The notes below the pieces were generated by a model that saw only the letters and a program-made list of their open reading frames with translations, was not told the DNA's origin and did not search any database. Both the position numbers and the translations under genes were made by a program. Source: Opitutia bacterium (lineage in GTDB: Bacteria > Verrucomicrobiota > Verrucomicrobiia > Opitutales > Opitutaceae). From it: DNA of 55,869 bases. The DNA lies in contig CANHJG010000015.1 in the NCBI GenBank assembly GCA_947461205.1, positions 1 through 55,869 of the forward strand, in the 5' to 3' direction. Below are positions 26,465 through 34,753 of this stretch, one piece after another. Each line of letters starts with the position of its first letter. Position 1 is the first letter of the stretch.

Positions 26465-28333
26465 ATGAAACTCCGCTCACTTCTCACCCTCTCTCTTTCT
26501 CTCCTTCTCTCTCTCTCTGCTTCCGTCGCCGCCTCCGCGACAAAGCCCAACATCGTCTACGTCATGACCGACGACCAAGGCTACGGCGATCTCGGCTTCA
26601 CGGGTAATCCCGTCGTCAAGACGCCGCACATCGACCGGCTCTCCACCGAGTCGTCGCAACTGAAGGACTACCACGTCGCGCCGACGTGTTCGCCGACGCG
26701 CGCGGCACTGCTCACCGGCCACTGGACGGATCGCACCGGCGTGTGGCACACGGTCAACGGCCGCTCGATGCTGCGGGAAAACGAGATTACGATCGGCCAG
26801 TTGCTCCAGGCTCACGGCTACGCCACCGGCATGTTCGGCAAGTGGCATCTCGGCGACAACTACCCCTATCGCCCGGAGGACCGCGGCTTCACCGAAGTCT
26901 ACCGCCACGGCGGCGGCGGCGTGGGGCAGACCCCCGATCTCTGGGACAACGCCTATTTCGACGGCAGCTATCTTCACAACGGCCGAATAGTCCCCGCGAA
27001 GGGCTTTTGCACCGACGTGTTTTTCGCCGAGGCCCAGCGCTTCATCCGCGAGCAGGCTGCCGCCAAGAAACCTTTCTTCGCTTACATTGCGCTCAACGCC
27101 CCGCACACTCCGCTCCACGCCCCGCAGAAGTATCTCGATCTCTACGCCGGCCAATCTGCTGACCTCGCCGCGTTCTTCGGCATGATCACCAACATCGACG
27201 ACAACGTCGGCACCACCCGCGCCCTCCTGCGTGAGCTCGGCATCGCCGACAACACGCTCTTCATCTTCACCACCGACAACGGCACCGCATCCGGCGCAAA
27301 ACTGTTCAACGCGGGCATGCGCGGCCAGAAGGGCAGCGAATACGAAGGCGGCCACCGCGTGTCCTTCCTCGCCCACTGGCCCGCCGCCGGTTGGACGAAG
27401 CCACATGTCAGCGACACGCTTTGCCACGCCGTCGACATCGTCCCCACGCTCCTCGACATCACGGGCGCGCCGACTCCCGCCGGGCTCAAGTTCGACGGTC
27501 GCTCGATTCGCCCGCTGCTCGACCCGGCCGCGAACACCTCCGGTTGGCCGCACGAACGCATGCTCGTGACCGATTCCCAGCGCGTCCGCGATCCCATCAA
27601 ATGGAAGCAGACCGCCGTCATGTCCGGCTCGTGGCGCCTCATCAACGGCAAGGAGCTCTACGACATCAAAGCAGACCCCGGCCAGGAACGTAACGTCATC
27701 GCGGAACAGCCCGCGCGCGCCGCCAAGATGAGCGCATTCTACGAAGCGTGGTGGGCGGAACTCGAGCCGACCTTCGCGCAGACCACGGAAATTTATCTCG
27801 GCCATCGTGACCATCCCGTTGTCAGCCTTACCGGCCACGATTGGATTCAAGAAGAGCTTCCGCCGTGGAACCAGCAGCACATCCGTGTCGCCGACGGCTT
27901 CGCTCCCGCGCAGGCCAACGCCGGCAAAGGCAAGAACGCCAAATCCAACAAAGCCGCCCCATCGCCGGAAAAATCCCGCCACGCCGGTCACTGGGCGGTG
28001 AAAGTCGTCACCGCCGGTCGCTACGAGATCAGCGTGCGTCGGTGGCCCGTCGAAGCGAATCATCCTATCACCGCCGCGCTCCCGGCCGGCGCCAACGTCC
28101 CAGGTGCCGAAGTCGCGTTCCGTGGCCGCCCCGGCCTTGCGATCCCCGCCACCACGGCGACGCTGCGTCTCGGCGGCCGCGACATTGCCTCCGCCCCCGT
28201 GCACGCCACCGACACTTCAGTCACCTTCACGACCACGCTCACCGCCGGCTCTCACCAGCTCGCGCCGGTTTTCCGCACCGCTGACGGACACGAGGTCGGC
28301 GCCTATTACGCCGTCGTCACCAAACTCCCGTGA
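26465..28333 (+). CDS. Secreted sulfatase with C-terminal beta domain (CSPTR type)
   Basis: This 622-aa sulfatase starts at ATG 26465. Its signal peptide is encoded by an almost pure pyrimidine tract (about 26472-26521). The catalytic core shows IVYVMTDDQGYGD (Asp pair 35-36), C75-S-P-T-R as the formylglycine site, MFGKWHLGDNYPYRPEDRG as second signature and FTTDNGTASGAKLFNAGMRG as the late metal region. After the core (about 490 residues) and a Lys/Ala/Asn-rich linker near 525 there is a beta-rich domain (HWAVKVVTAGRYEISVRRWP) seen in longer marine arylsulfatase-like enzymes, probably for carbohydrate binding. It is a paralogue of the 19377 sulfatase but longer by this domain. It starts 22 bp after the haem-protein gene, probably in the same transcript. 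Confidence 0.94.
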   Translation: MKLRSLLTLSLSLLLSLSASVAASATKPNIVYVMTDDQGYGDLGFTGNPVVKTPHIDRLSTESSQLKDYHVAPTCSPTRAALLTGHWTDRTGVWHTVNGRSMLRENEITIGQLLQAHGYATGMFGKWHLGDNYPYRPEDRGFTEVYRHGGGGVGQTPDLWDNAYFDGSYLHNGRIVPAKGFCTDVFFAEAQRFIREQAAAKKPFFAYIALNAPHTPLHAPQKYLDLYAGQSADLAAFFGMITNIDDNVGTTRALLRELGIADNTLFIFTTDNGTASGAKLFNAGMRGQKGSEYEGGHRVSFLAHWPAAGWTKPHVSDTLCHAVDIVPTLLDITGAPTPAGLKFDGRSIRPLLDPAANTSGWPHERMLVTDSQRVRDPIKWKQTAVMSGSWRLINGKELYDIKADPGQERNVIAEQPARAAKMSAFYEAWWAELEPTFAQTTEIYLGHRDHPVVSLTGHDWIQEELPPWNQQHIRVADGFAPAQANAGKGKNAKSNKAAPSPEKSRHAGHWAVKVVTAGRYEISVRRWPVEANHPITAALPAGANVPGAEVAFRGRPGLAIPATTATLRLGGRDIASAPVHATDTSVTFTTTLTAGSHQLAPVFRTADGHEVGAYYAVVTKLP

Positions 28334-28414
28334 GCGATTCAGCCCGCGCCTTCCTCCTCGCCGCCTCATTCATTCTCATTCTCTCCGCCGTCAGACGGCT
28401 ATTTCCGCACCTCC

Positions 28415-29584
28415 ATGAGACGAATCCTTAGTTACCTCGCCACTGCGCTGCTTACGGCCCTGACCAGCCTTTTGGGGGCCGAGCGGCCCTACCTAAAATC
28501 GAGCCAGGAGCACTTCCCAGCTTTCTCGTGGGACCGCGTGCCGCGTTACATGCATATTCGCAAGGACACGGCCTTCACCGATGAAGAGATCAGCTATCTC
28601 GCCACTTTTCCGTTGGTGACCTTCGAGAAAAGCACCGGGAACAAGGATTCCGGTTCGACCGAAGCCGGAACGCTGAAAGCGGCGCGCGCGGTCAAGGCGA
28701 TCAACCCCGCGACGAAAATATTATACTATCGAAATGTGATCGTGCACTACAGTGGCTACGCGGCCAACACGGCGCTGGCGGAGATTCCGGACGCGTTTCT
28801 CAAAGGCAAAACCGGCAGCGCCAAACTCGTGCGGAACAGGGTTCAAGCCTATGACCTGACGAGTAAGACCGTGCGCGACTGGTGGCTCTCCAACGCCAAA
28901 CAAGTCTGCGACGATCCCGCGATCGACGGACTCTTCCTGGATGGGGTGGTGAAAATTCTGGAGCCGGCTTTTCTCCGCAATGAGATCGGTGCAGAGAAAA
29001 AAGCCGCCGAGTTGGCCGGGTATGAGACCTTGATGGCGGCAGCGCGACAGCAGCTCGGTCCCAAAAAGCTCATGGTCGCGAATGTGCTGAGAGCCCGTTT
29101 TCCCGATTCGGGGCTGGGGGCCTTGCGGGCGTTTGATGGTTCCTACATCGAGGGATTCGAGGGGGAGGTGGGTATGTCGAAGAAGGATTACGTGGCCAAG
29201 GGCATCGCGGCGATTCAGACCGCTGCGCAGCAAGGCTCGATCATCGCGTTTACCTGTGGATTGGGAGGAAACCTACAGGACGCGGATGAAGCATCTCGGT
29301 CCGAGGCGGAAGCTCAACCGTCAGGAAGAACCGGCGACCGGTCTACCTACATGTTGGCGATGTTTCTTATCTGCGCCGAACGGTTCAGCTATTTCGATCT
29401 GAAAGACGGTTATGATGCGAAACAGAGCAAGCTCTGGCTGACGCGGGCCGCCGAGTATGATCGCCCGTTGGGTGCGCCCAAGGGGCCGGCGGTTCGGTCC
29501 GGCTACACCTACACGCGCGAATTCGCCCACGCCTCGGTCCGCCTCGATATCGAGAAGCAAACGGGTTCGATCAAATGGCAATGA
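28415..29584 (+). CDS. Putative glycoside hydrolase (TIM-barrel, GHL15-like), copy 1
   Basis: This 389-aa exported protein has a signal peptide (core LATALLTALTSLLGA). The rest looks like one TIM barrel of the hypothetical glycosyl-hydrolase type; I cannot assign a CAZy family. Candidate catalytic acids are Asp176 in GLFLDGV and Glu246 in YIEGFEG, both at expected barrel strand ends. It shares with its neighbour at 29865 the motifs WDRVP, GSTEAG, the SGY turn and TREFAHASV near the C-terminus, so they are tandem paralogues. The genes around it process a sulfated fucose glycan, so its substrate is presumably the same backbone or a side chain. The function is inferred from fold and context only. 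A strong hairpin follows the stop. Confidence 0.65.
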   Translation: MRRILSYLATALLTALTSLLGAERPYLKSSQEHFPAFSWDRVPRYMHIRKDTAFTDEEISYLATFPLVTFEKSTGNKDSGSTEAGTLKAARAVKAINPATKILYYRNVIVHYSGYAANTALAEIPDAFLKGKTGSAKLVRNRVQAYDLTSKTVRDWWLSNAKQVCDDPAIDGLFLDGVVKILEPAFLRNEIGAEKKAAELAGYETLMAAARQQLGPKKLMVANVLRARFPDSGLGALRAFDGSYIEGFEGEVGMSKKDYVAKGIAAIQTAAQQGSIIAFTCGLGGNLQDADEASRSEAEAQPSGRTGDRSTYMLAMFLICAERFSYFDLKDGYDAKQSKLWLTRAAEYDRPLGAPKGPAVRSGYTYTREFAHASVRLDIEKQTGSIKWQ

Positions 29585-29598
29585 GCGCGACCACTCGG

Positions 29599-29624
29599 AA
29601 ATTCCCGCTGGCTTGCGGGAATTT
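29599..29624. terminator. Perfect 10-bp hairpin after putative glycosidase copy 1
   Basis: AAATTCCCGC (29599-29608) and GCGGGAATTT (29615-29624) are perfectly complementary with a 6-nt loop, 14 bp after the stop. No T-run follows on the plus strand, so it is an atypical terminator or a transcript-stabilising hairpin. Confidence 0.5.
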
Positions 29625-29675
29625 GAAACGGACTCGCCTCGCTGCGCGAACGCTGCGGCCGGGTTTGTCGCATAA

Positions 29676-29777
29676 GAGCACAACTGGATCGATGCCACGC
29701 TCGCGGCAAAAGCGCCGTTCGTCGCCTACATCCCGCTTAGCGTCGCACGGGGCCAGCACGTCGTGCCCGAGGCTTTC
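29676..29777 (+). pseudogene. Remnant of a sulfatase middle segment
   Basis: One frame reads NWIDATLAAKAPFVAYIPLS followed by VARGQHVVPEAF. This matches the sulfatase segment that leads to the substrate-site His (WID-x(5)-KPFFAYIP-x-x-x-PHGP), seen intact in the gene at 19377 as QWIDTQRHTKKPFFAYIP; the PHG core here reads ARG. A stop lies just upstream and the frame loses similarity after 29777. It occupies the gap between the two putative glycosidases. Only about 34 residues remain, so this is a relic and not a gene. Confidence 0.55.
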
Positions 29778-29864
29778 GCCGCATCCCGCACTAACGGGTT
29801 CGTCCCGTTGCGTAGCGCCAAATTGACGGTCAGCGCGAATTCCAAGCGAAGAAAAACGAACTGC

Positions 29865-31010
29865 ATGAAAATCCCTACTCATTTACTTTCCATCGCTGTC
29901 CTTTCATTGGCGGTCCCTTCCGTGGCGCAAACCGGGCCGACCTTAGTCGCCGCGGTCAAGCTAACGAACTTCACCTGGGACCGCGTGCCGCTCAATCTCC
30001 ACTTCGGCAAGCGCAGCGCTGACCTCACCGACGCCGAAGTCGATTTCGTCGCGAGCCACAGCAACCTGATCGCCCTCGAAAAGGGGCACGGCGTAAATCC
30101 CCACGGCAGCACCGAAGCCGGTATCGCCGACTCCGCACGAAGGATCGTGCAGCGCAATCCCGCCGCGAAGGTGCTCTTTTATTTCAACGCCTTTATCAAC
30201 TGGTCGGGCTACGACGCGTTCAAGACCTACCGTCCCGAATGGACTTTGCGCACCGCGGCCGGCGAAGTCGTCACCGGCGCGGGCAATACCCCGCGGCCCG
30301 ATCCCTCCAACGCGGACTTTCGCGAGTGGTGGTCTGAGGTGGTGGCGCAGGCCAATCGCTCCGCTCCGCTCGGCGGCGTGTTTGTCGACGCACTGCCGCA
30401 GGCCTTGACTCCCGCGCTCGCCAAGCAAGTCGGTGACGAAAAGGCCCGCGCGATCGTCGCCGGCCTGCGCGAGATGATGGCGCTCACCAAGCGCAAGCTC
30501 GGCCCGGACCGCGTCGTGCTCGCCAACGGCATCCGCACGACGGATTTTCGCGAGATACTCGACTGGGAGGGCATTGACGGCGTGATGATCGAGCACTTCG
30601 GCTCGTTCAAGACCGAGGCGCCCGAAGCGATCAAGGCCGACCTTGATTCGATCGCGATCGCCGCGGCCAAGGGGAAGTTCGTCGTCATCAAGGGCTGGCC
30701 CGGCTTCAACTTCACGGAGCGCGAGATGATGCAGCGTCCTTACGATGATCTACTGAAACTCGCCTGCGACCGGATCACCTTTCCGCTGGCCTGCTTCCTC
30801 GTCGCGGCGCAACCGGGTTCCCATTTATGCTACTCGTGGGGCTACACGGATCGCCACGGCATGCTCGAGTCCTATCCTGAGCTCGACCGCCCGCTCGGCC
30901 CGCCGAAGGGCGACGCCACGTGGAGCGGCCTCACCGCCACGCGGGAGTTCGCCCATGCTTCCGTCACGGTCGACCTCGTGACCAAACGCGCCCGGATCGA
31001 CTGGCGCTGA
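29865..31010 (+). CDS. Putative glycoside hydrolase (TIM-barrel, GHL15-like), copy 2
   Basis: This 381-aa exported protein starts at ATG 29865 with a signal peptide (core LLSIAVLSLAVPSVAQ). The earlier in-frame ATG-less extension belongs to a sulfatase relic. The body is a probable TIM barrel: candidate acids are Asp175 in GVFVDAL and Glu243 in MIEHFGS. It shares FTWDRVP, LTDAE, EKGHG/EKSTG, GSTEAG and TREFAHASV with copy 1, and both end two or three residues after an I-x-W motif. Identity is clearly partial, so the two probably differ in specificity. The substrate is unknown; context points to sulfated fucose glycan. It is followed by an esterase 33 bp downstream. Confidence 0.65.
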   Translation: MKIPTHLLSIAVLSLAVPSVAQTGPTLVAAVKLTNFTWDRVPLNLHFGKRSADLTDAEVDFVASHSNLIALEKGHGVNPHGSTEAGIADSARRIVQRNPAAKVLFYFNAFINWSGYDAFKTYRPEWTLRTAAGEVVTGAGNTPRPDPSNADFREWWSEVVAQANRSAPLGGVFVDALPQALTPALAKQVGDEKARAIVAGLREMMALTKRKLGPDRVVLANGIRTTDFREILDWEGIDGVMIEHFGSFKTEAPEAIKADLDSIAIAAAKGKFVVIKGWPGFNFTEREMMQRPYDDLLKLACDRITFPLACFLVAAQPGSHLCYSWGYTDRHGMLESYPELDRPLGPPKGDATWSGLTATREFAHASVTVDLVTKRARIDWR

Positions 31011-31043
31011 TTTTCTCACCGTTTCTCAAACTGTATCACTCCC

Positions 31044-31997
31044 ATGATCTGCTCATTCGCCCACAAGCCCGTGGCCGTGCTCTCGCTTTGGCTGCTTTCA
31101 AGCGTCGCTGCGGCTGCGGCCGATGCCGCCGCGCTTCAAGCCACTATGGAGCGGCTGCGCAAGGTGGAGGTGCCGTCGGCCCAGCGCATTCTCATGGACC
31201 AAGTCTACGACTCGGCCCACCCGGAGCACTGCCGCTTCGATCTTTACCTGCCAAAGACGGAAAAACCCTCTCCCTTGGTCGTGTATTTTCATGGCGGCGG
31301 TTGGACCTATGGGACCCGGCTGGGTATCCGCTCACCGCTGTTCCTCCCCGTGTTGGAGCAGCTCCTCGTCAACGGCGTGGCCGTGGCCGCGGTGGAATAC
31401 CGCTTCGCGGTCGACGGCACTACCGTGCGCGACTGCACCCGCGATTGTTTCGCGGCGGTGGCTTTTCTCACCGCAAAAAACCCGCAAGGTTTGCTTCGCA
31501 CCGACCGAATCGCCGTATTGGGCGACAGTGCCGGCGGTCATCTGGGCCTGATGGTGGCGTTGGCCGATCCCGCGTTGTTTCTGTCCGCGGGCGATCCGAA
31601 GCCAGCTCGCGTGAGCGGCCTGGTGGTTTGGTATGCGGCCTCGGATTTCACCAGCGCGGCGGGGTGGAGTGACGAGCGGCGATTGACCAACCTGATCGCA
31701 CGGTTTGGCGCCACGCGCGTGGACGACCCGGTCGTGACATTACTCAGCCCGGTAACGCACCTGAAGCCCACTTCACCGCCGATCCTGAGCCTGCAAGGCG
31801 ACAGCGACACCAGCGTGCTGCTGCGCCAAGCCAAGATCCTGGAGAAGCGAGCGGCTGAAGTCGGCGCGCCGTTCAGACTGCGCGTGGTGCGCAATGCCGG
31901 CCACAATTGGCGGGAAGCGGGTGACACCATCGATCCCGGCAAAGAAGAAATCCAACGCCTCACCGCCCAGACATTGATCGACGCGGTGCGCCGCTAG
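31044..31997 (+). CDS. Secreted alpha/beta-hydrolase (esterase/lipase, HGGG family)
   Basis: This 317-aa exported enzyme has a signal peptide (core VAVLSLWLLSSVAAAAADA). It has the oxyanion motif YFHGGGWTYGT, nucleophile Ser162 in GDSAGGHLG, and a late acid and His expected in SLQGDSDTSV and NAGHNWREAG. This is the hormone-sensitive-lipase / BD-FAE type, which includes acetyl- and feruloyl-esterases acting on plant or algal glycans. Here it probably removes acyl groups from the sulfated polysaccharide or its oligomers. It differs from the fusion esterase at 4716 in domain type. It lies in the same direction as the glycosidase pair upstream and the sulfatase downstream. Confidence 0.85.
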   Translation: MICSFAHKPVAVLSLWLLSSVAAAAADAAALQATMERLRKVEVPSAQRILMDQVYDSAHPEHCRFDLYLPKTEKPSPLVVYFHGGGWTYGTRLGIRSPLFLPVLEQLLVNGVAVAAVEYRFAVDGTTVRDCTRDCFAAVAFLTAKNPQGLLRTDRIAVLGDSAGGHLGLMVALADPALFLSAGDPKPARVSGLVVWYAASDFTSAAGWSDERRLTNLIARFGATRVDDPVVTLLSPVTHLKPTSPPILSLQGDSDTSVLLRQAKILEKRAAEVGAPFRLRVVRNAGHNWREAGDTIDPGKEEIQRLTAQTLIDAVRR

Positions 31998-32050
31998 TCG
32001 GCCTCGCTGCCCCTGCGACGCAACGGCGGCAAGGGACTCCAACGAATTCC

Positions 32051-33508
32051 ATGATCACCGATATGAACGGAAAAAAACTCCTCCGGTTGCTTGCCGGAGT
32101 TGTCCTAGCCTGCGGCCTTGCCAGTTGGGGTGCGGCGCAGGGAACGGAAAGACCGAATATCCTTTGGATAGTTGCGGAGGATATGGGTCTCGATCTGGGG
32201 TGCTACGGCACCGCGGGAGTGCACACCCCCCATCTGGATCGGCTAGCAGCCGAAGGGGCGCTTTACCGCCGGGCCTACACCACGGCAGCGATCTGCAGCC
32301 CCAGCCGATCGAGTTTCATGACCGGGCTCTACCCGCATCAGGTGTTTTCCAAAAACATGCGCATTCGCCCACCGTTGGAAAAACAACCCCTGCCGGAGGG
32401 CGTGGACGTTTTCACGCGCGATCTGCGGGAGGCCGGTTACGCGATCGGATTCCCCGGTCATCAGAAAACCGATTGGGGCTTCAAGGACCCGGCGAGAGCA
32501 CCCTACGACATCAAGGACTGGGAGGCGTTGACCGCGCGAAAGCCCTTTTTCGGTCAGTTCCAATTCTACGACGTGCATCGGGTGAACCTGGTGGTGAACG
32601 GGAAGCAACTCCCATTCGAACCGTGTCCGGAGCACCCCGTGGATCGGGCGAAGGCAAGTCTTCAACCCTACATCCCGGAGACTCCGGCTGCGCGGGAGGA
32701 ACAGGGGGCCTATCTGGAAAACATCAACCGGCTCGACATGAAAGTCGGTGCCCTGATCGCCGATCTCAAGGCCAAGGGCTTATATGAAGACACGGTCATC
32801 GTCGTGATGGGCGACAACGGCCCCCCGCTTTTTCGCGGCAAGGGCTTTCTCTCCGAGCGAGGTCTATTGATGCCGCTGATTGTCCGGGTTCCAGCGCGCT
32901 TCAACCCCGGTTTTCGCCCGGGCACAGTCAGCGATGAATTGGTCTCCGCGTTGGATATCGCGCCGACATTTATCAGCCTGGCGGGCGGCAAGGTTCCCGG
33001 CTACATGGAGGGACGCATTTTCTTTGGCCCGAACAAGCAGCCCGAGCCCCAGTATCTGTTCGGCCTGCGCGACCGGCTGGAAGAAAACGTCGACCGCGTC
33101 CGGAGCGTTTGTGGAACGCGGTATAAATACATCCGTAATTTTCTGCCGGAGAAATCCTGCTACGAGGTGGGGCACAAAAATGTGGCGGCGGTGAACGCGG
33201 GTTTGGCCCTTTTTCGCGAAGGCAAGCTGCCGCCCGTGCAAGCGGCCTATTATCAAACCAAGCCCAAAGAGGAGCTCTACGATCTCGCCAATGATCCTCA
33301 TGAACTTACCAACCTCGCCGGTCTGACCGAGCACCAGGCCACCTTGGGCAGCCTGCGAGCCGTCTTGGATAACTGGATCACGGAGAAGAGGGATGACGGA
33401 AAGTTCGAGGATCCCGCCATGCTCAAGGAAATGGACCGCCGCTGGGAGGAATTCGTGAAGAAGCGGCGTGAGCGTCCGCAAAAATCCTCCGAGCTCCTAC
33501 CGCCCTGA
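32051..33508 (+). CDS. Secreted sulfatase (CSPSR type, sulfamidase-like)
   Basis: This 485-aa sulfatase may start at ATG 32051 or at the in-frame ATG 32063, whose MNGKKLLRLLAG makes a good signal peptide; no ribosome site decides it. Active-site features are NILWIVAEDMG (metal residues Glu-Asp 43-44 rather than Asp-Asp), C82-S-P-S-R as formylglycine site, and GFPGHQKTDWGF in the second-signature region, where the usual GKWH is altered to GHQKTDW. The late motif MGDNGPPLFRGKG is present. The AEDMG start resembles N-sulfoglucosamine sulfohydrolase-like enzymes, so it may act on a different sulfate position from the other four. It is the last gene of the catabolic locus. Confidence 0.9.
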   Translation: MITDMNGKKLLRLLAGVVLACGLASWGAAQGTERPNILWIVAEDMGLDLGCYGTAGVHTPHLDRLAAEGALYRRAYTTAAICSPSRSSFMTGLYPHQVFSKNMRIRPPLEKQPLPEGVDVFTRDLREAGYAIGFPGHQKTDWGFKDPARAPYDIKDWEALTARKPFFGQFQFYDVHRVNLVVNGKQLPFEPCPEHPVDRAKASLQPYIPETPAAREEQGAYLENINRLDMKVGALIADLKAKGLYEDTVIVVMGDNGPPLFRGKGFLSERGLLMPLIVRVPARFNPGFRPGTVSDELVSALDIAPTFISLAGGKVPGYMEGRIFFGPNKQPEPQYLFGLRDRLEENVDRVRSVCGTRYKYIRNFLPEKSCYEVGHKNVAAVNAGLALFREGKLPPVQAAYYQTKPKEELYDLANDPHELTNLAGLTEHQATLGSLRAVLDNWITEKRDDGKFEDPAMLKEMDRRWEEFVKKRRERPQKSSELLPP

Positions 33509-33952
33509 GGGCCGCACCGGCGACATGTGCTCGAGAAGGAAAGCTGTGAAAAGGTCGAACGGGCTGCTTTGTGCCGCAAGTGGCAATTTCTGGCGCAGCC
33601 AGCATCTCGGCGGGATGCTCAGCTACCACCGCCGCGACGCGTCATGACCCATTCCAGTTTTTCACCAGACGGAATGAGGATGCGCTGGCAGGCGACAGGA
33701 GAGGCGAGGTCCCTGAATCCGTGCCGATTTTTTCGGCTGGTTTGAGTCGAGTGCTGCTGCACTTGATCGCGCGGTTAGTTGGTGCTTCAGATTCTGAATT
33801 CATGAGCCCACGAGCCAATCACTCGCTCGCGAATCAGTTTTCCACCCATCTTCAGGTCAGTGGCCGAAATGGCGCGAGTCCATGCTCAACCAGACCATGA
33901 AATGCCCGTGTCTTTTCGCCGAGCATTGCAGCGGAGGCGGCAAAACCGCGGC

Positions 33953-33981
33953 AATTTTCACGGAATTCTCCTCTGAAAATT
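33953..33981. repeat. Perfect 8-bp inverted repeat
   Basis: AATTTTCA and TGAAAATT flank a 13-bp spacer in the AT-richer part of the junction. It may be regulatory or a remnant of a mobile element end. Confidence 0.4.
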
Positions 33982-34134
33982 ACTTATTAGCGCCACTTTG
34001 GTTCGCGTTGAAATCGCGTCTCCTCCGCCATCTTTCCCGGATCAAGAATCTTTTGGTGAAGGTTTTTTTTGGCGACACGGGCACGAAAGTACGCAGCCGA
34101 AGAGTCGATTTGACTCCTCTGAACTCCGTTCTCG

Positions 34135-34152
34135 TTTGGCGGGTCCGCCAAA
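34135..34152. repeat. Perfect 8-bp inverted repeat with 2-bp spacer
   Basis: TTTGGCGG-GT-CCGCCAAA is a compact palindrome in the non-coding junction. It could be an operator or recombination-site-like element. Confidence 0.4.
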
Positions 34153-34250
34153 AGGCCAAAACGCCACCGAAAACGAGGCGGTTCACCGTGCGGTTAAATT
34201 TCAGTGCGTGAGTTTTCCCGCGCCCCGGCGCCAATACCCGCAAATCCGAA

Positions 34251-34510
34251 TCACGTTGTCCCGGTTTCGGGCGTGAGTCCGAGCCAGCGGAAATCGGCGG
34301 GCCACCGCACCGGCGGGAGTCAGCCAAGGCGCAGGCCGTCATCGGTCCGGAGTGCGAAGTGCCGGGCGAGGTCGGCGAGCTGGCGCGGAAAGGCGAGGAG
34401 GCGCAGGTCGACGCAGCCGGCCAGCAGCAGAGCGAGGGTCGCGAGGGCGGCGGTGGTGGCGGCGCGGCGGCCCCAGAGGGACAGGCGGGGGCGGGAGACC
34501 GCGTTCAGCG
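34251..34510 (-). pseudogene. Decayed lipoprotein-like frame
   Basis: On the minus strand one frame gives a hydrophobic helix with a lipobox (TTAALATLALLLAGC, Cys at 34413-34415), then RLLAFPRQLADLARHF and ALRTDDGLRLG, and a TGA (34320-34322). In the same frame WPADFRWLGLTPETGTT follows before a second TGA (34251-34253). The two parts look like successive pieces of one small lipoprotein interrupted by a nonsense codon. No ATG, GTG or TTG suitable as a start is found upstream before the neighbouring gene. The similarity to Opitutus-type small lipoproteins is my recollection only. Confidence 0.35.
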
Positions 34511-34753
34511 GCGGATGAAGCGCAGGACCCCCACGAAGACGACCGAACCCAGGACGGCAAAAATGAACTGGCCGGTGACGCTGTGAGCGGAGATCCCGAG
34601 GAGGCCGAGGGCAAAGCTGGCGAGAAACGCCCCGATGATCCCGACGATGACGTTACCCGCCAGGCCGAAACCCCGGCCTTTCAGGACGAGACCGGTGAGC
34701 CAGCCCGCGAGTCCGCCGATGATGAGGAAGGTGAGGAAACGGGTCGGAGACAT
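34505..34753 (-). CDS. GlsB/YeaQ/YmgE-family small membrane protein
   Basis: This is an 82-aa inner-membrane protein starting at ATG 34753 (MSPTRFLTFLIIGGLAGWL). It has three hydrophobic segments and the family pattern GG-x-AGWLTGL, GRGFGLAGNVIVGIIGAF and a final FAVLGSVVFVGVLRFIRR. This family (transglycosylase-associated protein) is stress-linked in enterobacteria; the molecular role is not established. The open frame extends 38 codons upstream without a membrane-compatible start. Length matches the family (about 80 aa). Confidence 0.85.
   Translation of the reverse strand: MSPTRFLTFLIIGGLAGWLTGLVLKGRGFGLAGNVIVGIIGAFLASFALGLLGISAHSVTGQFIFAVLGSVVFVGVLRFIRR

Larger units (their letters stand above)
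33509..34504. other. Gene-poor junction between catabolic locus and housekeeping genes
   Basis: This stretch of about 1 kb carries no gene I can support. It is visibly more AT-rich at 33900-34200 than its surroundings. It contains two inverted repeats, AATTTTCA/TGAAAATT (33953-33960 and 33974-33981) and TTTGGCGG/CCGCCAAA (34135-34142 and 34145-34152), and an eight-T run near 34060. Its right part contains the decayed lipoprotein frame. No tRNA or attachment duplication was recognised. Confidence 0.6.

Noticed and set aside
26477-28204. A 575-codon frame on the minus strand opposite a sulfatase
   Set aside because: No signal peptide or motif; composition shows it is an antisense shadow.
1-33508. 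Reading the locus as a Bacteroidetes-style SusC/SusD locus
   Set aside because: Receptors are present but no SusD-like lipoprotein was seen, and the receptors resemble Verrucomicrobial types.
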